Assembly: GCF_000731985.1 (NCBI RefSeq)
Contig: NZ_JNCS01000001.1
Span: 1-64,000, forward strand
Length of the DNA stretch: 64,000 nt
Reading direction: 5' to 3'
Source: Natrinema altunense
GTDB lineage: Archaea > Halobacteriota > Halobacteria > Halobacteriales > Natrialbaceae
In this document: piece by piece, positions 24,470-34,140 of the stretch
How positions within the stretch are numbered: the first letter of the stretch is position 1
Layout: each line of letters begins with the position of its first letter
Translations under genes and position numbers: made by a program
Notes under the pieces: generated by a model
The model's input: the letters and a program-made list of their open reading frames with translations, nothing else
Databases searched by the model: none
What the model was told of the DNA's origin: nothing

Positions 24470-25408
24470 ATGATTGAGTCTCAGTACGTCTTCAAAGACG
24501 ACTATCCGACGCCAATTCTCCACCGAAATACGGAGTTGAACTCGCTCTCTCGGGCACTCAAGCCGACTGGACGCGGCCGACGAGCGGAGGACGTGTTGAT
24601 TCACGGTCCCAGCGGCGTCGGGAAATCCGCATCGGCACGCTGGCTGCTTCGGGATCTCCGCCAGCGGTGGGGGCTCGAGTCAGCTAACATCGAGTGCTCG
24701 GGAAAGACTCGGAACGGAATCATCCACGAGGCGGTTACGAAACACTCCGATAGCGGAGTCGTCCATCGCAACCAGCCTCGTGATGATCTCGTCGACGCAC
24801 TCGCGGCAGCCGTCGATGGTGACCCGTACGTCCTCGTCCTCGATGAGGCCGATGTTATCCCTGACTTGGACGTCCTCGAAGACCTATTTGCCATTGAGGG
24901 CGTGTCGGTTATCGCGATCACCCACCAACAGGTTGAGTGGCTCAACCGCGTCGATCGCGACCTCCGCCCCCACTTCCACGGCGAGAGTCAGATCGAGTTT
25001 CGGAAGTACGGCGGCGACGAGCTCGTCGATATCCTCGAGCCCCGCGTCGAGCACGGGCTGACCGGCGACCCAACCCAGTCGGGCCACCTCGAGTGGATCG
25101 CCGACGAGACTGGCGGCGTCGCACGCTGGGCGATCAAGTCCGTCCTCTCGGCTGCGGAGTTGGCCCTCGAGCGCAACCACGACCACTTCCATGACGAGGA
25201 CATCGCCGATTCATTCGAGCACGCGATGCAGAAGATTCGGAAGGCGAACCTGCGGTCACTACCGCTACCTCATCAGCCTCTGCGAAGTCTCCATGGGAAT
25301 AGCCGTAACTGGACGACAGTACTGCGACATGATCGGTCTCGAGCGAGCCGATTCCGATTGGGAAGGATTCGGTCACGGGTAGAGCCGGGCTGTGAGGCGG
25401 CTGACTAG
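24470..25408 (+). pseudogene. Cdc6/Orc1-like AAA+ ATPase, decayed C-terminus
   Basis: The first 260 residues are a good Orc1/Cdc6-type AAA+ domain: Walker A GPSGVGKS (residues 46-53), Walker B VLVLDEAD (about 120-127), a sensor region ITHQQ and the lid helix GGVARWAIKSVLSAAELAL. After ANLRSLP near 25255 the frame turns proline- and arginine-rich, while the next frame continues sensibly (YLISLCEVSMGIAVTGRQY) to a stop at 25382. A frameshift has thus broken the winged-helix DNA-binding domain, which is also cut short. It probably was the replication initiator of an integrated plasmid or virus. Confidence 0.75.
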
Positions 25409-25775
25409 CGGGTTTGGACAGAGTGGTGTTAATATGGTTGTAGAAGGCGGAGCGATGTTCGATCACTGCAGCCATGAACCCCATACCGGTATATCAAATC
25501 ATTCGGACGGGTCCACTAATGGGATGACAGCCGATCGCGGCACTCAGATGCAACGAGTATACTGCTCAGGGGCAATATGGACCCCTGGCGATGCCGGAGG
25601 TGAGGTGATAATCGTCGCGAGAAGCAGAATACGAGACGGCAGCAGTGCGTGTATCGCGTACGTGATGCTGCCGTTTTGCTGTCCCAGCTATGGCTCGAGC
25701 GACAGGACGGTTTCCTTCGATCGGCCCGGACCGCCGATGGACTCGAGTTCGAGGCGGAGTGCGGTCTGCGTATCC
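25409..25775. other. gap after the accessory island, no gene seen
   Basis: About 370 bases between the decayed Cdc6-like gene and the biotin transporter operon. All frames are short or shadow-like. I looked for a copy of the 3' end of tRNA-Thr (GGTTCAAATCCCTCCACC) that would mark the right end of an integrated element and found none. Confidence 0.4.
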
Positions 25776-26480
25776 TCAGATGAATGCAGAGCACGCGAGG
25801 ACGACCGCAACAGCAAGCACGGGATAGTCGGCCCGCGAAAAGGCAAGCGGCGGGAGGGTAGGGTTCCACGCGAAGCACCGTGCCTGCAACGCAAGCGAGA
25901 GTCGATCGGCGCGGTCGAAGGCCCGCGACAGTCCGAGCATGCCGATCGTGCTGACGCGGTCAACGGCCCCGCGTTCGGTCCCCAGTCGGGCGGCCATCGC
26001 CTCACGGATCGTCCGGAGGTCACCCCGAAGCACGGGAAGGAACCGGAAGACGAGCGCGACGCCGATGCCGAGTAGTTGCCCCGGCTTTCCGGGAATCGTT
26101 CGCTGAATCGCCGCTCGAGAATCCCGAACCGGGGTCGAGCGGACGTAGGCCGCACTGACGAGCAAAACGAGCAGGACGCGATAGCTCGCCAGCCCCGACG
26201 CCGTTGCGGCCGCCCGATCGAACCAGGGCGCGCCGAGTGTCGCTCCCGAGAGGACGGGCGCGAGCGCGAGGACGAGCAGCGCGAACCGGTAGGCGGCGAG
26301 GGTCCGGCGCAGCGACACCCCGGCACCGGCCATCACGACGCCGGTCAACGCCGAGAGCACGAGCAACGCCCGCGGCGTTGGATGTGCCAAAGCGGTCGCA
26401 GCGAATCCGATCTGAACCGCCAGCTTGGTCCGCGGATCGAGCCGATGCGCGAACGTGTCGTCGGGTTCGTAGGTCAGCAT
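25776..26480 (-). CDS. ECF transporter transmembrane subunit EcfT (BioN-like)
   Basis: A 234-residue protein with four to five hydrophobic helices and the long cytoplasmic coupling region of EcfT/CbiQ proteins. The paired Ala-Arg-containing helices that touch the ATPase are seen as EAMAARLG and ALQARCF. N-terminal LDPRTKLAVQIGFAA is the usual family start. It completes the module with the ATPase and BioY encoded upstream in the same direction. It sits 70 bases downstream of the ATPase gene. Confidence 0.87.
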   Translation of the reverse strand: MLTYEPDDTFAHRLDPRTKLAVQIGFAATALAHPTPRALLVLSALTGVVMAGAGVSLRRTLAAYRFALLVLALAPVLSGATLGAPWFDRAAATASGLASYRVLLVLLVSAAYVRSTPVRDSRAAIQRTIPGKPGQLLGIGVALVFRFLPVLRGDLRTIREAMAARLGTERGAVDRVSTIGMLGLSRAFDRADRLSLALQARCFAWNPTLPPLAFSRADYPVLAVAVVLACSAFI

Positions 26481-26550
26481 TGGTGTCTCCGTGCTCGCTG
26501 TGTCGGGAGCCTCGAGTCGTCCGTCGCGGTCCGCGGCCGGAAACGCACCG

Positions 26551-27255
26551 TCATCCGCTCGGAACGCGAACCTCGAGCCCGTCGAGGTCGTCGAGCGCGT
26601 TCGCGGGCGGGCCGTCGACGACGACGCGACCGTCTCGCATGGCGATCACGCGGTCGGCGAGTTCGCAGACGTCTCTGAGATCGTGCGTTGCCAGCAGGAC
26701 GCCGGTGCCGTCTTCCGCCAGCGACGCGAGTCGCTCGAGGACCGAGCGGCGCGCAGGGTCGTCGAGCCCGGTGAAGGGTTCGTCGAGGACCAGATGGGTG
26801 GGTTCCATCGCGAGCGCGCCAGCGATCGCGACGCGGGACTGTTCGCCGCCCGAGAGGGCGTCGATCCGGTCGTCGCCTCGGCCGGCCATGTTGACCGCCG
26901 CGAGCGCGGCGTCGACGCGGCGGTCGATCTCTGCCCGCTTGAGGCCGAGGTTTTCCGGGCCGAAGGCGACGTCCGCGCCGACGGTCGCCGAGACGAACTG
27001 GTCCCGTGGGTGCTGGAAGACCATCCCGACGCTCGAGCGGGCGGCGATCAGGTCGTCTTCGACCGGTGTCCCGTCGACGCGGACCGTGCCGGAGTCGGGA
27101 GTCAACAGGCCGTTGCAGTGGCGCAGCAGCGTCGTCTTCCCGCTGCCGTTGGCCCCCGCCAGCAGGACGAACTCGCCGTCGTCGATCGACAGCGAGACGT
27201 CCTCGAGGACGGGGACGTCGTCGAACGCGTGAGAGACGGCTCGGAACTCGATCAT
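26551..27255 (-). CDS. ECF transporter ATP-binding protein (BioM-like)
   Basis: A 234-residue ABC ATPase with Walker A GANGSGKT (residues 34-41), Q-loop VFQHPRDQF, signature LSGGEQSR, Walker B HLVLDEPFTGLD and the switch histidine in ATHDL. The Q-loop form 'FQ(N/H)P..Q' is typical of ECF-type ATPases. A single ATPase gene suggests that it works as a homodimer, as in bacterial BioMNY. It lies between bioY (25 bases upstream) and ecfT. Confidence 0.92.
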   Translation of the reverse strand: MIEFRAVSHAFDDVPVLEDVSLSIDDGEFVLLAGANGSGKTTLLRHCNGLLTPDSGTVRVDGTPVEDDLIAARSSVGMVFQHPRDQFVSATVGADVAFGPENLGLKRAEIDRRVDAALAAVNMAGRGDDRIDALSGGEQSRVAIAGALAMEPTHLVLDEPFTGLDDPARRSVLERLASLAEDGTGVLLATHDLRDVCELADRVIAMRDGRVVVDGPPANALDDLDGLEVRVPSG

Positions 27256-27280
27256 CGTATTAGTTCCCGTCGAGCGGCGA

Positions 27281-27865
27281 TCACGTTGGATCGATGCGAC
27301 CGCCCTTGACGATCACGATCGTGGCGACGATCTTGAGCAGGTCGCCCGGGATAAACGGAACGACGGCGAGGTTGACGGCTTCGATCATGCTGACCTTGAG
27401 CACGTATCCGAGCCAGACCGTCCCGAGCGCGTAGATGATGGTGAGCGCCGTGAGCAACGCCACGGCGAGAACCGGAATCGATGTTTCCGCGGGGTTCTCG
27501 AGTTTCCCGCGACCGTGGATGAGGGTCCCGATGACCAGTGCGGCGATCGGGTACGCCCAGAGGTATCCCGCGGAGTCGCCGACCAGAACCCCGATGCCGC
27601 TCGCGCCGTTGGCGAACACCGGGAGCCCGACGGCCCCCGCGGTCAGGTACAGTCCGACCGAGGCCGGCCCCCAGACCGGACCGAGGTAGAGCCCCATGAG
27701 GTAGACGACGAGGACACCCAACGACACCGGCACCGGCGAGAACGGGATCGGAATCGATCCCACTACGGCGGCCGCCCCCATCAGCGCCGCGAGAACGGCC
27801 GCCCGCGCGAACGACCGGACGACGGCATCGTCGACGCGTTCCACCGAATTCTGATTCGTTGCCAT
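27281..27865 (-). CDS. bioY: biotin transporter substrate-binding subunit BioY
   Basis: A 194-residue membrane protein with six helices. IPFSPVPVSLGVLVVYLMGLYLG, YLTAGAVGLPVFA and the GYLWAYPIAALVIG region match the BioY S-component fold, which binds biotin from outside. It is the first gene of the unit bioY-ATPase-EcfT. A biotin-protein ligase gene is found 15 kb away (42465-43403). No biotin-synthesis gene is in the window. Confidence 0.92.
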   Translation of the reverse strand: MATNQNSVERVDDAVVRSFARAAVLAALMGAAAVVGSIPIPFSPVPVSLGVLVVYLMGLYLGPVWGPASVGLYLTAGAVGLPVFANGASGIGVLVGDSAGYLWAYPIAALVIGTLIHGRGKLENPAETSIPVLAVALLTALTIIYALGTVWLGYVLKVSMIEAVNLAVVPFIPGDLLKIVATIVIVKGGRIDPT

Positions 27866-28362
27866 ACCCCTGCTCTCTCGTAAACCGGAATCAAGACTTC
27901 GGTTTCCGAGATTATCGGGGAACGGACTGACACGTTTTCTCGAGCCGATTTCGAGACGGATAGGAGTCGATCCGGAACCGAAACAGCAGGCTTCCTCCCA
28001 GCAGCGGTGACGGTTGCCGTCGCTGTCCGATTCTGGGTGGCCCGGTCAGCGGGCGTCACGTGGCCGTCTGTGCCGACCACACGCTCGATCGGAACGGGTA
28101 ATAACCGATTGTCTCGCCTCGCGAACCGGAACGACCGGCGGCCTTATGCGCGCGTTCCGCGCCGTGGTGGAAAAATGCGAACCGGTAGTACGAAGGCCGT
28201 CGATCGGGCGAACGACGCCGCGAAAGTGGGTGCCGGACGAATCGACGACGGAGTGGGCGATCGGTCTCGAAGCGGACCCAGTCGCAGCGATCACGGAAGT
28301 CGCGGACGAAACGACGCGGTCGAACCGACGGGAACGCGTGACGCGACGGGAGGACTCGTTCG
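27866..28362. other. gap between divergent bioY and the giant secreted protein
   Basis: Nearly 500 bases with no convincing protein gene. It must contain two divergent promoters. A GGGAGG (28348-28353) lies nine bases before the start of the giant gene and is a strong ribosome-binding site. Confidence 0.45.
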
Positions 28363-31300
28363 ATGAGACGACTGCGACCCATCGCCGTCGTTTTGCTCGC
28401 GGCCGCGATGATCGGCAGCGTCGTCGCACTGCCGGCACTCGGGAGCGGCCTCGAGCGGGGCACGCCGGGTGCTGCGACCGATGCGGCCGTCGAGTCGCCG
28501 GTCGGAAGTGAGGGGCAAGCGGCACTCCAGAACGGGAGCGACCGGGCGAACGCACCGTCGGCGACCGGGCTCGAGTTCGAGCCAGTGACGGTGGGGCCGT
28601 CCGCGACCGACGGCGAGCCGCCTGCCGCGGATGGCGGCGCGAACGCACGAACATCGATCCAGCAGGCGCGCGAGGACGTCGTGGAGTCGGGCGTCAGCGA
28701 GGGGGTCGCGATCGTCCAGGCCCAGGGCGTCGAGGTGAGTCAGGAACAGCGAACGGCGGCGCTCGAGGGTGCGCTCGGCTCGGTCGCCCAGTATCAGCGC
28801 GCCGAGGCCGAGCAGGTCCAAGCGGCGACGACGGGCGCAGTCCACGGCGCGCTGATTCAGAACCAGTCGGTGAACGCGACCCAACTCCAGCAGGCGGTCG
28901 GCGGGGCGATCGCCGGCGGGCTCTCCCAGTCCCAGTCGGTCAACGCCACCCAGTTACAGGGCGCGACCTGGGGGGCGGCCCACGGCGCGATCGCGCAGCG
29001 CCAGCGCGTGAGCGGCGAGCAGTTGCAGGTCGCGACTCGTGGTGCGGCCGCGGGTGCCGCGAGCGAGGCGGGTGCGAAAGACGTCGGCGACGTGCCGAAG
29101 ATACAGGAAGCCGCACAGGGAGCCGCTTACGGCGTGCTGACGCAGTATCAGTCGATATCGGTCGCGCAGCGCCAGCAGGTGACGCTCGAGCACGTGCAAC
29201 ACGCCGCGGCCGGCGGGGCTGCCGGCTCGCTCGAGGGTAGTACGCGCGCGGCGATCGCACAGGACCAGCGCGTCGACGCCGAGCAACGCCAGCGGGTGAC
29301 GATCAAACAGATACAGAAGGCCGCCGCCGGGGCGGCGAAGGGTGCGCTCGTCCAGCGCCAGTCGGTGTCGGTCGAGCAGACGCAGGCGGCGGCCCGCGGC
29401 GCGAGTCGAGGGTCGCTGAAACGGGTCCAGTCCACGCGTCTCGAGCAGCGCCAGCGCGTCTCGATCACGCAGGTACAGGAGGCGTCCTACGGCGCGGCGA
29501 CGGGGGCGATCTCCCGGAGTCAGGAGGCGACGGTCGAACAGATTCAGGCGGCCGCTGACGGCGGTGCGGGCGGTGCGCTCGTCCAGCGCCAGACGGTGTC
29601 GGTCACGCAGGTTCAGTCGGCTGCGAGCGGTGCCGCGGAGGGCGCGGTGACCGGTGCGAGCCAGCGTCAGGAGGTAACCGTCGAGCAGGTACAGGCCGCC
29701 GCCTTCGGTGCCAGCGAGGGGGCAGTAAGCCAGACGCAGGTCGTCGATGTGACGCAGGTCCAGCGTCTCGCTCGCGGCGGCGCAAGCGGTGCCCTCGTCC
29801 AGACGCAGGCGGCGTCGGTCACGCAGATCCAGACGGCGGCGAGAGTCGCCTGCGAGGAGACGGCGCAGGTCGTCCAGTCCCAGCGGATCAGCGTCACACA
29901 ACTTCAGACGCTCACTCGGGAGACGGCAGCCGATGCGACCGCGTACGCAGTGCAGGAGGAGACCGCTGACGTGACGCGAATCACCCAGCACGTCGAGGTC
30001 GAAGTCGTACAGCGAATCGAGACGATCGACCGGATCGAAGGGACGGCCGCGATCGACTTCCCCGATCAGGAAACCGAGGGCGAGACAGTCAGGATCGAGG
30101 ACGTGTCGCTTTCGGAGGGTGGCTTCGTAGCCGTCTACGAGGGCGTCGCCGTCGACGCCGATCCCGACGACATCGCCGGCGTCTCGAGCGAACTCGAGGC
30201 CGGCGAGCACGAGAACGTCACGGTCGAACTCGACGAGCCGCTCGCGGAGAGCGACGCGCTCGTGGCGGTCGTCCACCACGACACGAACGACGACGGGACG
30301 TTCCAGTACGCCGAGTCCGACGGCGAGACGGACGTGCCCTATGTCACCGAGGGCGGGACGCCGGTGCTCGACGGCGCGTTCGTGACGGTCACGGACGAGC
30401 CGGCCGAGGCGAACGCGACGCTCTCCGTCGACGACCAGACGGGCGACGGTGAAACCCTCACGGTCGCAGCGGCGAACGCCTCCGTCCCCTACACCGTGAC
30501 CGCGACCTACGACGGCGAAACCGCCGCAAGCGACACGTTCGCGGCCGGCGAGGAAATCACGAACCGCTCTATCGATCTGGAGCCGTCACTCGAGGAGAAC
30601 GCGACCGTCAACGTCTCGGTTCGCGCCGCGGCGGACGACGCGGTACTGGCGACCGGCACCATCGAGTACACCATCGCGGACGAACCCGACGAACGCGAGG
30701 CGACGCTTTCGGTCGACGACCAGGAAGGCGACGGCGAGACCCTCCAGATCGACGCGGCGAGCGCGTCCGTGCCGTACGTCATTACGGCCGAGTACGACGG
30801 GCAACGGGTCGACAGCGACCCCTTCGAGGCCAACGAGACGGTCGCGGAGCAGACCCTCGATCTGGAGCCGCCACTCGAGGAGAACGCGACCGTCGACGTC
30901 TCGGTTCGCGCCGCGACCGACGACGCGGTACTGGCGACCGACGCCATCGAGTACGCGGTCGCCGAACCCGATCCGACGGAGCCGACGGCGAACCTCACGG
31001 TGGCCGATCAGACGGGTGACGGCGAGACGCTTACCATCACCGCAGCAAACGCATCCGTCGAGTACGCGGTCACGGTCACCGACGGGAACGGGACCCAACT
31101 CGCCGCAAGCGACACGTTCGCTGCCAACGAAACGATCGGGCCGACCGAGTTCGATCTCGAGCCGGCCCTCGAGGAGAACGCGACGCTCGAGGTGTCGGTC
31201 GTCGCGGCGGCGGACGGGACGCCCATCGCATCGGATACCGTCGAGTACACGGTCGACGGCGAACTCGAGGAGTTCGACGTCGAGTTCACGAGTTGCTCGC

Positions 31301-32769
31301 GTGCGGTCGTCACCGCGTCGCTCGACGAAGGCGACCAGGTTGCCGCGAGCACGGGCTTTTACGATTCCGCCGGCTTCGGGAACACGATCATCGAGGACGC
31401 GATCACCGCCGGTGACGAGATCGAGGCACCGTTTACCGGAACGATCGTCTTCGAGATCGGCGACGAACGCGACGTGACGACCGCGGGCGATGAGGTACTC
31501 GTCGAGGTTCCCGATTACGGCACCTTCGGGACCTACATCTCCGGTATCAGTTCACCGGAGGCGGTCCCCTTCGCGTCGATCGACTTCCCGAACCCCTCGG
31601 CGAGGGAATGCGACGAGGACGCCCGACCGGCACTGCCGGCACTGTCCGTCGAGGAGACGACGCCCGCCGAGGACGGGGACGCCATCGACGTGACGTTCGA
31701 CTACGAGAACCCAAACGACGCGACGGTCGCTGGGAACAGCCAGTTCGTCGAGGGGACCGCGACCGACGACCCGCCGTCCGAACTGGCGTCCGGTTCGGGG
31801 ACGTTCACCGTCGAGTGGACGCCCGAAAGCAACGACGAACGGCTCGTCTGGGCGATGGACTTTGCGAACTACGGATACGACGACCCGGTGACGGCGGCGA
31901 CGCCGCCCGCCGGTGAGATCCAGCCGTCCGAGCCCGCTGCGTTCGGCGTCTCCATCGCGTCGGTCACCAGTCCGATCGAACGGGGCGACCAGCTCGCGGT
32001 CGAGGCCCAACTCCAACACGTCGGCGGGGAGGCGGGCACGCAGAACGTCACGCTCGCGATCGGCGAGACCGCGATCGACTCGCGATCGGTCTCGCTCGAG
32101 CCCGGCGAAAGTCGGACTGTCTCGTTTACTGCCGAGACGGACGACCTCGAGCCCGGCGACTACCCGCTCGCGGTGTCGACCGACAACGAGACCGCCGAGA
32201 CGACGGTGACCGTCGCGGAGCGCGGGACGCCGGCCACGTTCGCCGTGAGCGACGTATCTGCACCCGCCAGCGGAGCGCCCGGCGAGGACGTGACGGTGAC
32301 GGCGACGGTCGAGAATCAGGGCGACCTCGAGGGGACGCAGACGGTGGTCTACAGCGTCGACGGCCAGCCCGTCGCCGAGTCGACCGTGACGCTCGCAGCC
32401 GGACAGACGGCCGAGATCCCGTTCTCGTCGGCGTTGCCGGAGGGAACGTCGACACATACGATCACGACCGACGACGACCAGGAGTCGGTGACGATCGAGG
32501 CGGCCACAACGGAGCCCGAGGGAACGAACGGTGACGCGGAACCGGACAGCGACACCGAGACATCGCCTGAGGGTCCAGCACCACCCGACGATGCGGGGCC
32601 ACCCGACGATGCAGGACCGCCTGATGACGCGGGACCACCTGACGGTGCGGGACCGTCCGACGAGACGGAACCGACTGACGACCAGGACACCGACCCGGTC
32701 GAGACGCCGGGCGATTCAGCCGGAGGAGCCACGGATGAAAGCGCTGCGGCCGAAGAAACCGCCGGCTGA
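28363..32769 (+). CDS. giant secreted repeat protein with DUF7282-like and CARDB-like domains
   Basis: A 1468-residue extracellular protein. A Sec signal (RPIAVVLLAAAMIGSVVA) comes first. Residues about 120-560 hold roughly 18-20 repeats of 22-24 residues with the consensus VSVTQVQxAAxGAxxGAxxQ, rich in Gln, Ala and Gly. Next come a DUF7282-like domain (about 563-680), three 95-residue Ig-like repeats (about 684, 779 and 875, each starting VDDQxGDGETL), a globular domain with two cysteines, and two CARDB-like domains (about 1194 and 1294). The tail has PPDDAG repeats and no PGF-CTERM or membrane helix. It probably acts in the cell envelope or matrix. A GGGAGG site supports the start. Confidence 0.85.
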   Translation: MRRLRPIAVVLLAAAMIGSVVALPALGSGLERGTPGAATDAAVESPVGSEGQAALQNGSDRANAPSATGLEFEPVTVGPSATDGEPPAADGGANARTSIQQAREDVVESGVSEGVAIVQAQGVEVSQEQRTAALEGALGSVAQYQRAEAEQVQAATTGAVHGALIQNQSVNATQLQQAVGGAIAGGLSQSQSVNATQLQGATWGAAHGAIAQRQRVSGEQLQVATRGAAAGAASEAGAKDVGDVPKIQEAAQGAAYGVLTQYQSISVAQRQQVTLEHVQHAAAGGAAGSLEGSTRAAIAQDQRVDAEQRQRVTIKQIQKAAAGAAKGALVQRQSVSVEQTQAAARGASRGSLKRVQSTRLEQRQRVSITQVQEASYGAATGAISRSQEATVEQIQAAADGGAGGALVQRQTVSVTQVQSAASGAAEGAVTGASQRQEVTVEQVQAAAFGASEGAVSQTQVVDVTQVQRLARGGASGALVQTQAASVTQIQTAARVACEETAQVVQSQRISVTQLQTLTRETAADATAYAVQEETADVTRITQHVEVEVVQRIETIDRIEGTAAIDFPDQETEGETVRIEDVSLSEGGFVAVYEGVAVDADPDDIAGVSSELEAGEHENVTVELDEPLAESDALVAVVHHDTNDDGTFQYAESDGETDVPYVTEGGTPVLDGAFVTVTDEPAEANATLSVDDQTGDGETLTVAAANASVPYTVTATYDGETAASDTFAAGEEITNRSIDLEPSLEENATVNVSVRAAADDAVLATGTIEYTIADEPDEREATLSVDDQEGDGETLQIDAASASVPYVITAEYDGQRVDSDPFEANETVAEQTLDLEPPLEENATVDVSVRAATDDAVLATDAIEYAVAEPDPTEPTANLTVADQTGDGETLTITAANASVEYAVTVTDGNGTQLAASDTFAANETIGPTEFDLEPALEENATLEVSVVAAADGTPIASDTVEYTVDGELEEFDVEFTSCSRAVVTASLDEGDQVAASTGFYDSAGFGNTIIEDAITAGDEIEAPFTGTIVFEIGDERDVTTAGDEVLVEVPDYGTFGTYISGISSPEAVPFASIDFPNPSARECDEDARPALPALSVEETTPAEDGDAIDVTFDYENPNDATVAGNSQFVEGTATDDPPSELASGSGTFTVEWTPESNDERLVWAMDFANYGYDDPVTAATPPAGEIQPSEPAAFGVSIASVTSPIERGDQLAVEAQLQHVGGEAGTQNVTLAIGETAIDSRSVSLEPGESRTVSFTAETDDLEPGDYPLAVSTDNETAETTVTVAERGTPATFAVSDVSAPASGAPGEDVTVTATVENQGDLEGTQTVVYSVDGQPVAESTVTLAAGQTAEIPFSSALPEGTSTHTITTDDDQESVTIEAATTEPEGTNGDAEPDSDTETSPEGPAPPDDAGPPDDAGPPDDAGPPDGAGPSDETEPTDDQDTDPVETPGDSAGGATDESAAAEETAG

Positions 32770-32882
32770 GTGAGATACGACGCCACGCGCCTACCAGCGC
32801 TTCGCGTACGCGCTCGTGTTTGCGTTGGCTGCGAAAAATACGGTTCGGAGACCGAACTGTGCCGATCGGTGCGTCGCGGCCG

Positions 32883-33173
32883 TCAGTGCTGGTGTCCAGT
32901 CGCTTCGCCGAAGGTGACGCCGAACCGTTCCTCGAAGAGATCCATCACGCGGGCCTCCTGGGCCTCGAGGTCCTCATCGGCGTCCTCCCCGTGGTGGACG
33001 ATGTGGTGGGCGCGGCTGGCGAAGGACAACAGCATGACGTCGCCGACGGTTTCGGCGTCACTCTGGTCGCCCTCGGCCACGAGGTCGACGAGACCGGACG
33101 GGACCGTGATTTCGTCGGTTGCGCCGTCGTCGGAACTGATCGAGAACGTCGTCGTCTGAACGTCGTCGCTCAT
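32883..33173 (-). CDS. small conserved haloarchaeal protein (DUF7545-like)
   Basis: A 96-residue acidic protein. The layout SSDDGATDEITVPSGLVDLV, then FASRAHHIVHHGEDADEDLE and FEERFGVTFGEATGH is that of a haloarchaeal family commonly listed as DUF7545. The histidine pairs could bind metal, but no activity is known. The ATG at 33173 is used because the conserved part starts there; a longer frame upstream is serine-rich shadow. It is convergent with the giant secreted protein. Confidence 0.8.
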   Translation of the reverse strand: MSDDVQTTTFSISSDDGATDEITVPSGLVDLVAEGDQSDAETVGDVMLLSFASRAHHIVHHGEDADEDLEAQEARVMDLFEERFGVTFGEATGHQH

Positions 33174-33297
33174 ATAGTGACGGTCGGGAACCGCCCGTAA
33201 AGATGCTGTGGCTTGCACCCGAGAGCCGATCGTGACCGTCCCGGCGCGGGACGGACGCGCCGTGGTCTTTTTGCACCTCGGCGTCGGACCTCCGACT

Positions 33298-33441
33298 ATG
33301 CCATCCGTCGAACTCGAGGAGGAGACGATCGACCGACTGGAGGCACTGCGCGTCGACGACGAGTCATACGACGAACTCGTCAACGAACTCATCAACATCT
33401 ACGAAACGAGCGAATACACGCTCTTTCACGCCGGCGACTGA
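33298..33441 (+). CDS. 47-residue ribbon-helix-helix-like protein (DUF7557-like)
   Basis: MPSVELEEETIDRLEALRVDDESYDELV is a short strand followed by two helices, the general plan of antitoxin-like ribbon-helix-helix proteins. The ending (LINIYETSEYTLFHAGD) is typical of a small haloarchaeal family often listed as DUF7557. The ATG at 33298 gives the usual length. No toxin gene is adjacent, so a regulatory role is only a guess. Confidence 0.78.
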   Translation: MPSVELEEETIDRLEALRVDDESYDELVNELINIYETSEYTLFHAGD

Positions 33442-33502
33442 CGGTGGTACCAACGTCGCGAGCGGGACCGTTCGGAACGACTGTGCAGGGACGCCAGTCT
33501 GC

Positions 33503-33967
33503 TTACTGGCTGTCGGCGACCTGCTGCCGGATCGTCTCCCACTTCCCCTTGGACTCGAGGTGTGACTGGAGTTGTGCCGCGTACTCCTGGGTGAGTCGTT
33601 CGGCCGCCTTCCGTTGGTCGGCTTCCGAGGACCCGCTGTCGCCCCCGACGCCGAGCGCGCCCATGATCGAGTCGAAGACGCCCCCGCTCGACGAACTCGA
33701 CCCTTCGTCGGCTCGCCCGCCGGCCATCGCTCCCATCCCGGCCTGGACGTTGTCGAGTTCGGGGATGACACCGTCGAGCTTGTCCGTGTTAGCGACGATC
33801 CGCGCTCGATCGGGATCGTCGGAGTGTTGGATCTCGAACTCCGTGGCGGTCATGATCAGACTCCACTGCTGGTTGGAAAACTGCGACGCCTCGATCTGCG
33901 TCGAGAACTCCTGATCGACGGCCATGCGTTCGCCGACGATCCGGTCCGTCCACGGGTTGTCGCTCAT
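33503..33967 (-). CDS. conserved haloarchaeal protein (DUF5799-like)
   Basis: A 154-residue soluble protein. WTDRIVGERMAVDQEF, FSNQQWSLIMTATEFEI and VIPELDNVQAGMGAMAGG form a block conserved in haloarchaea, usually listed as DUF5799. A Gly/Ser-rich linker then leads to a C-terminal helical segment (RKAAERLTQEYAAQLQSHL). The function is unknown. It is transcribed toward the small gene at 33298 and away from the UspA gene. Confidence 0.8.
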   Translation of the reverse strand: MSDNPWTDRIVGERMAVDQEFSTQIEASQFSNQQWSLIMTATEFEIQHSDDPDRARIVANTDKLDGVIPELDNVQAGMGAMAGGRADEGSSSSSGGVFDSIMGALGVGGDSGSSEADQRKAAERLTQEYAAQLQSHLESKGKWETIRQQVADSQ

Positions 33968-34140
33968 GGCCCCCCGTTGGGTCGGCGGCTGTATCAGCGT
34001 TTTCCCTCCCGCCGCGTGCTACGATCCCACGGCGTGAGGACGGCGAATCGGTCCTCGTGCGAGCTATCGTCTCGAGTGAGGGTCACGGACGCCGCGATAA
34101 CGTTAATGTATGCCTTTGTCGTATGGTATTATGTATCGCA

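Noticed and set aside
25409-25775. Right attachment site for an element integrated in tRNA-Thr
   Set aside because: No copy of the tRNA 3' end was found here or elsewhere in the island, so the right boundary is not claimed.
28700-30050. Repeats in the giant gene as a CRISPR array
   Set aside because: They are protein-level repeats of 22-24 residues in one open frame with varied DNA sequence and no constant repeat-spacer pattern.
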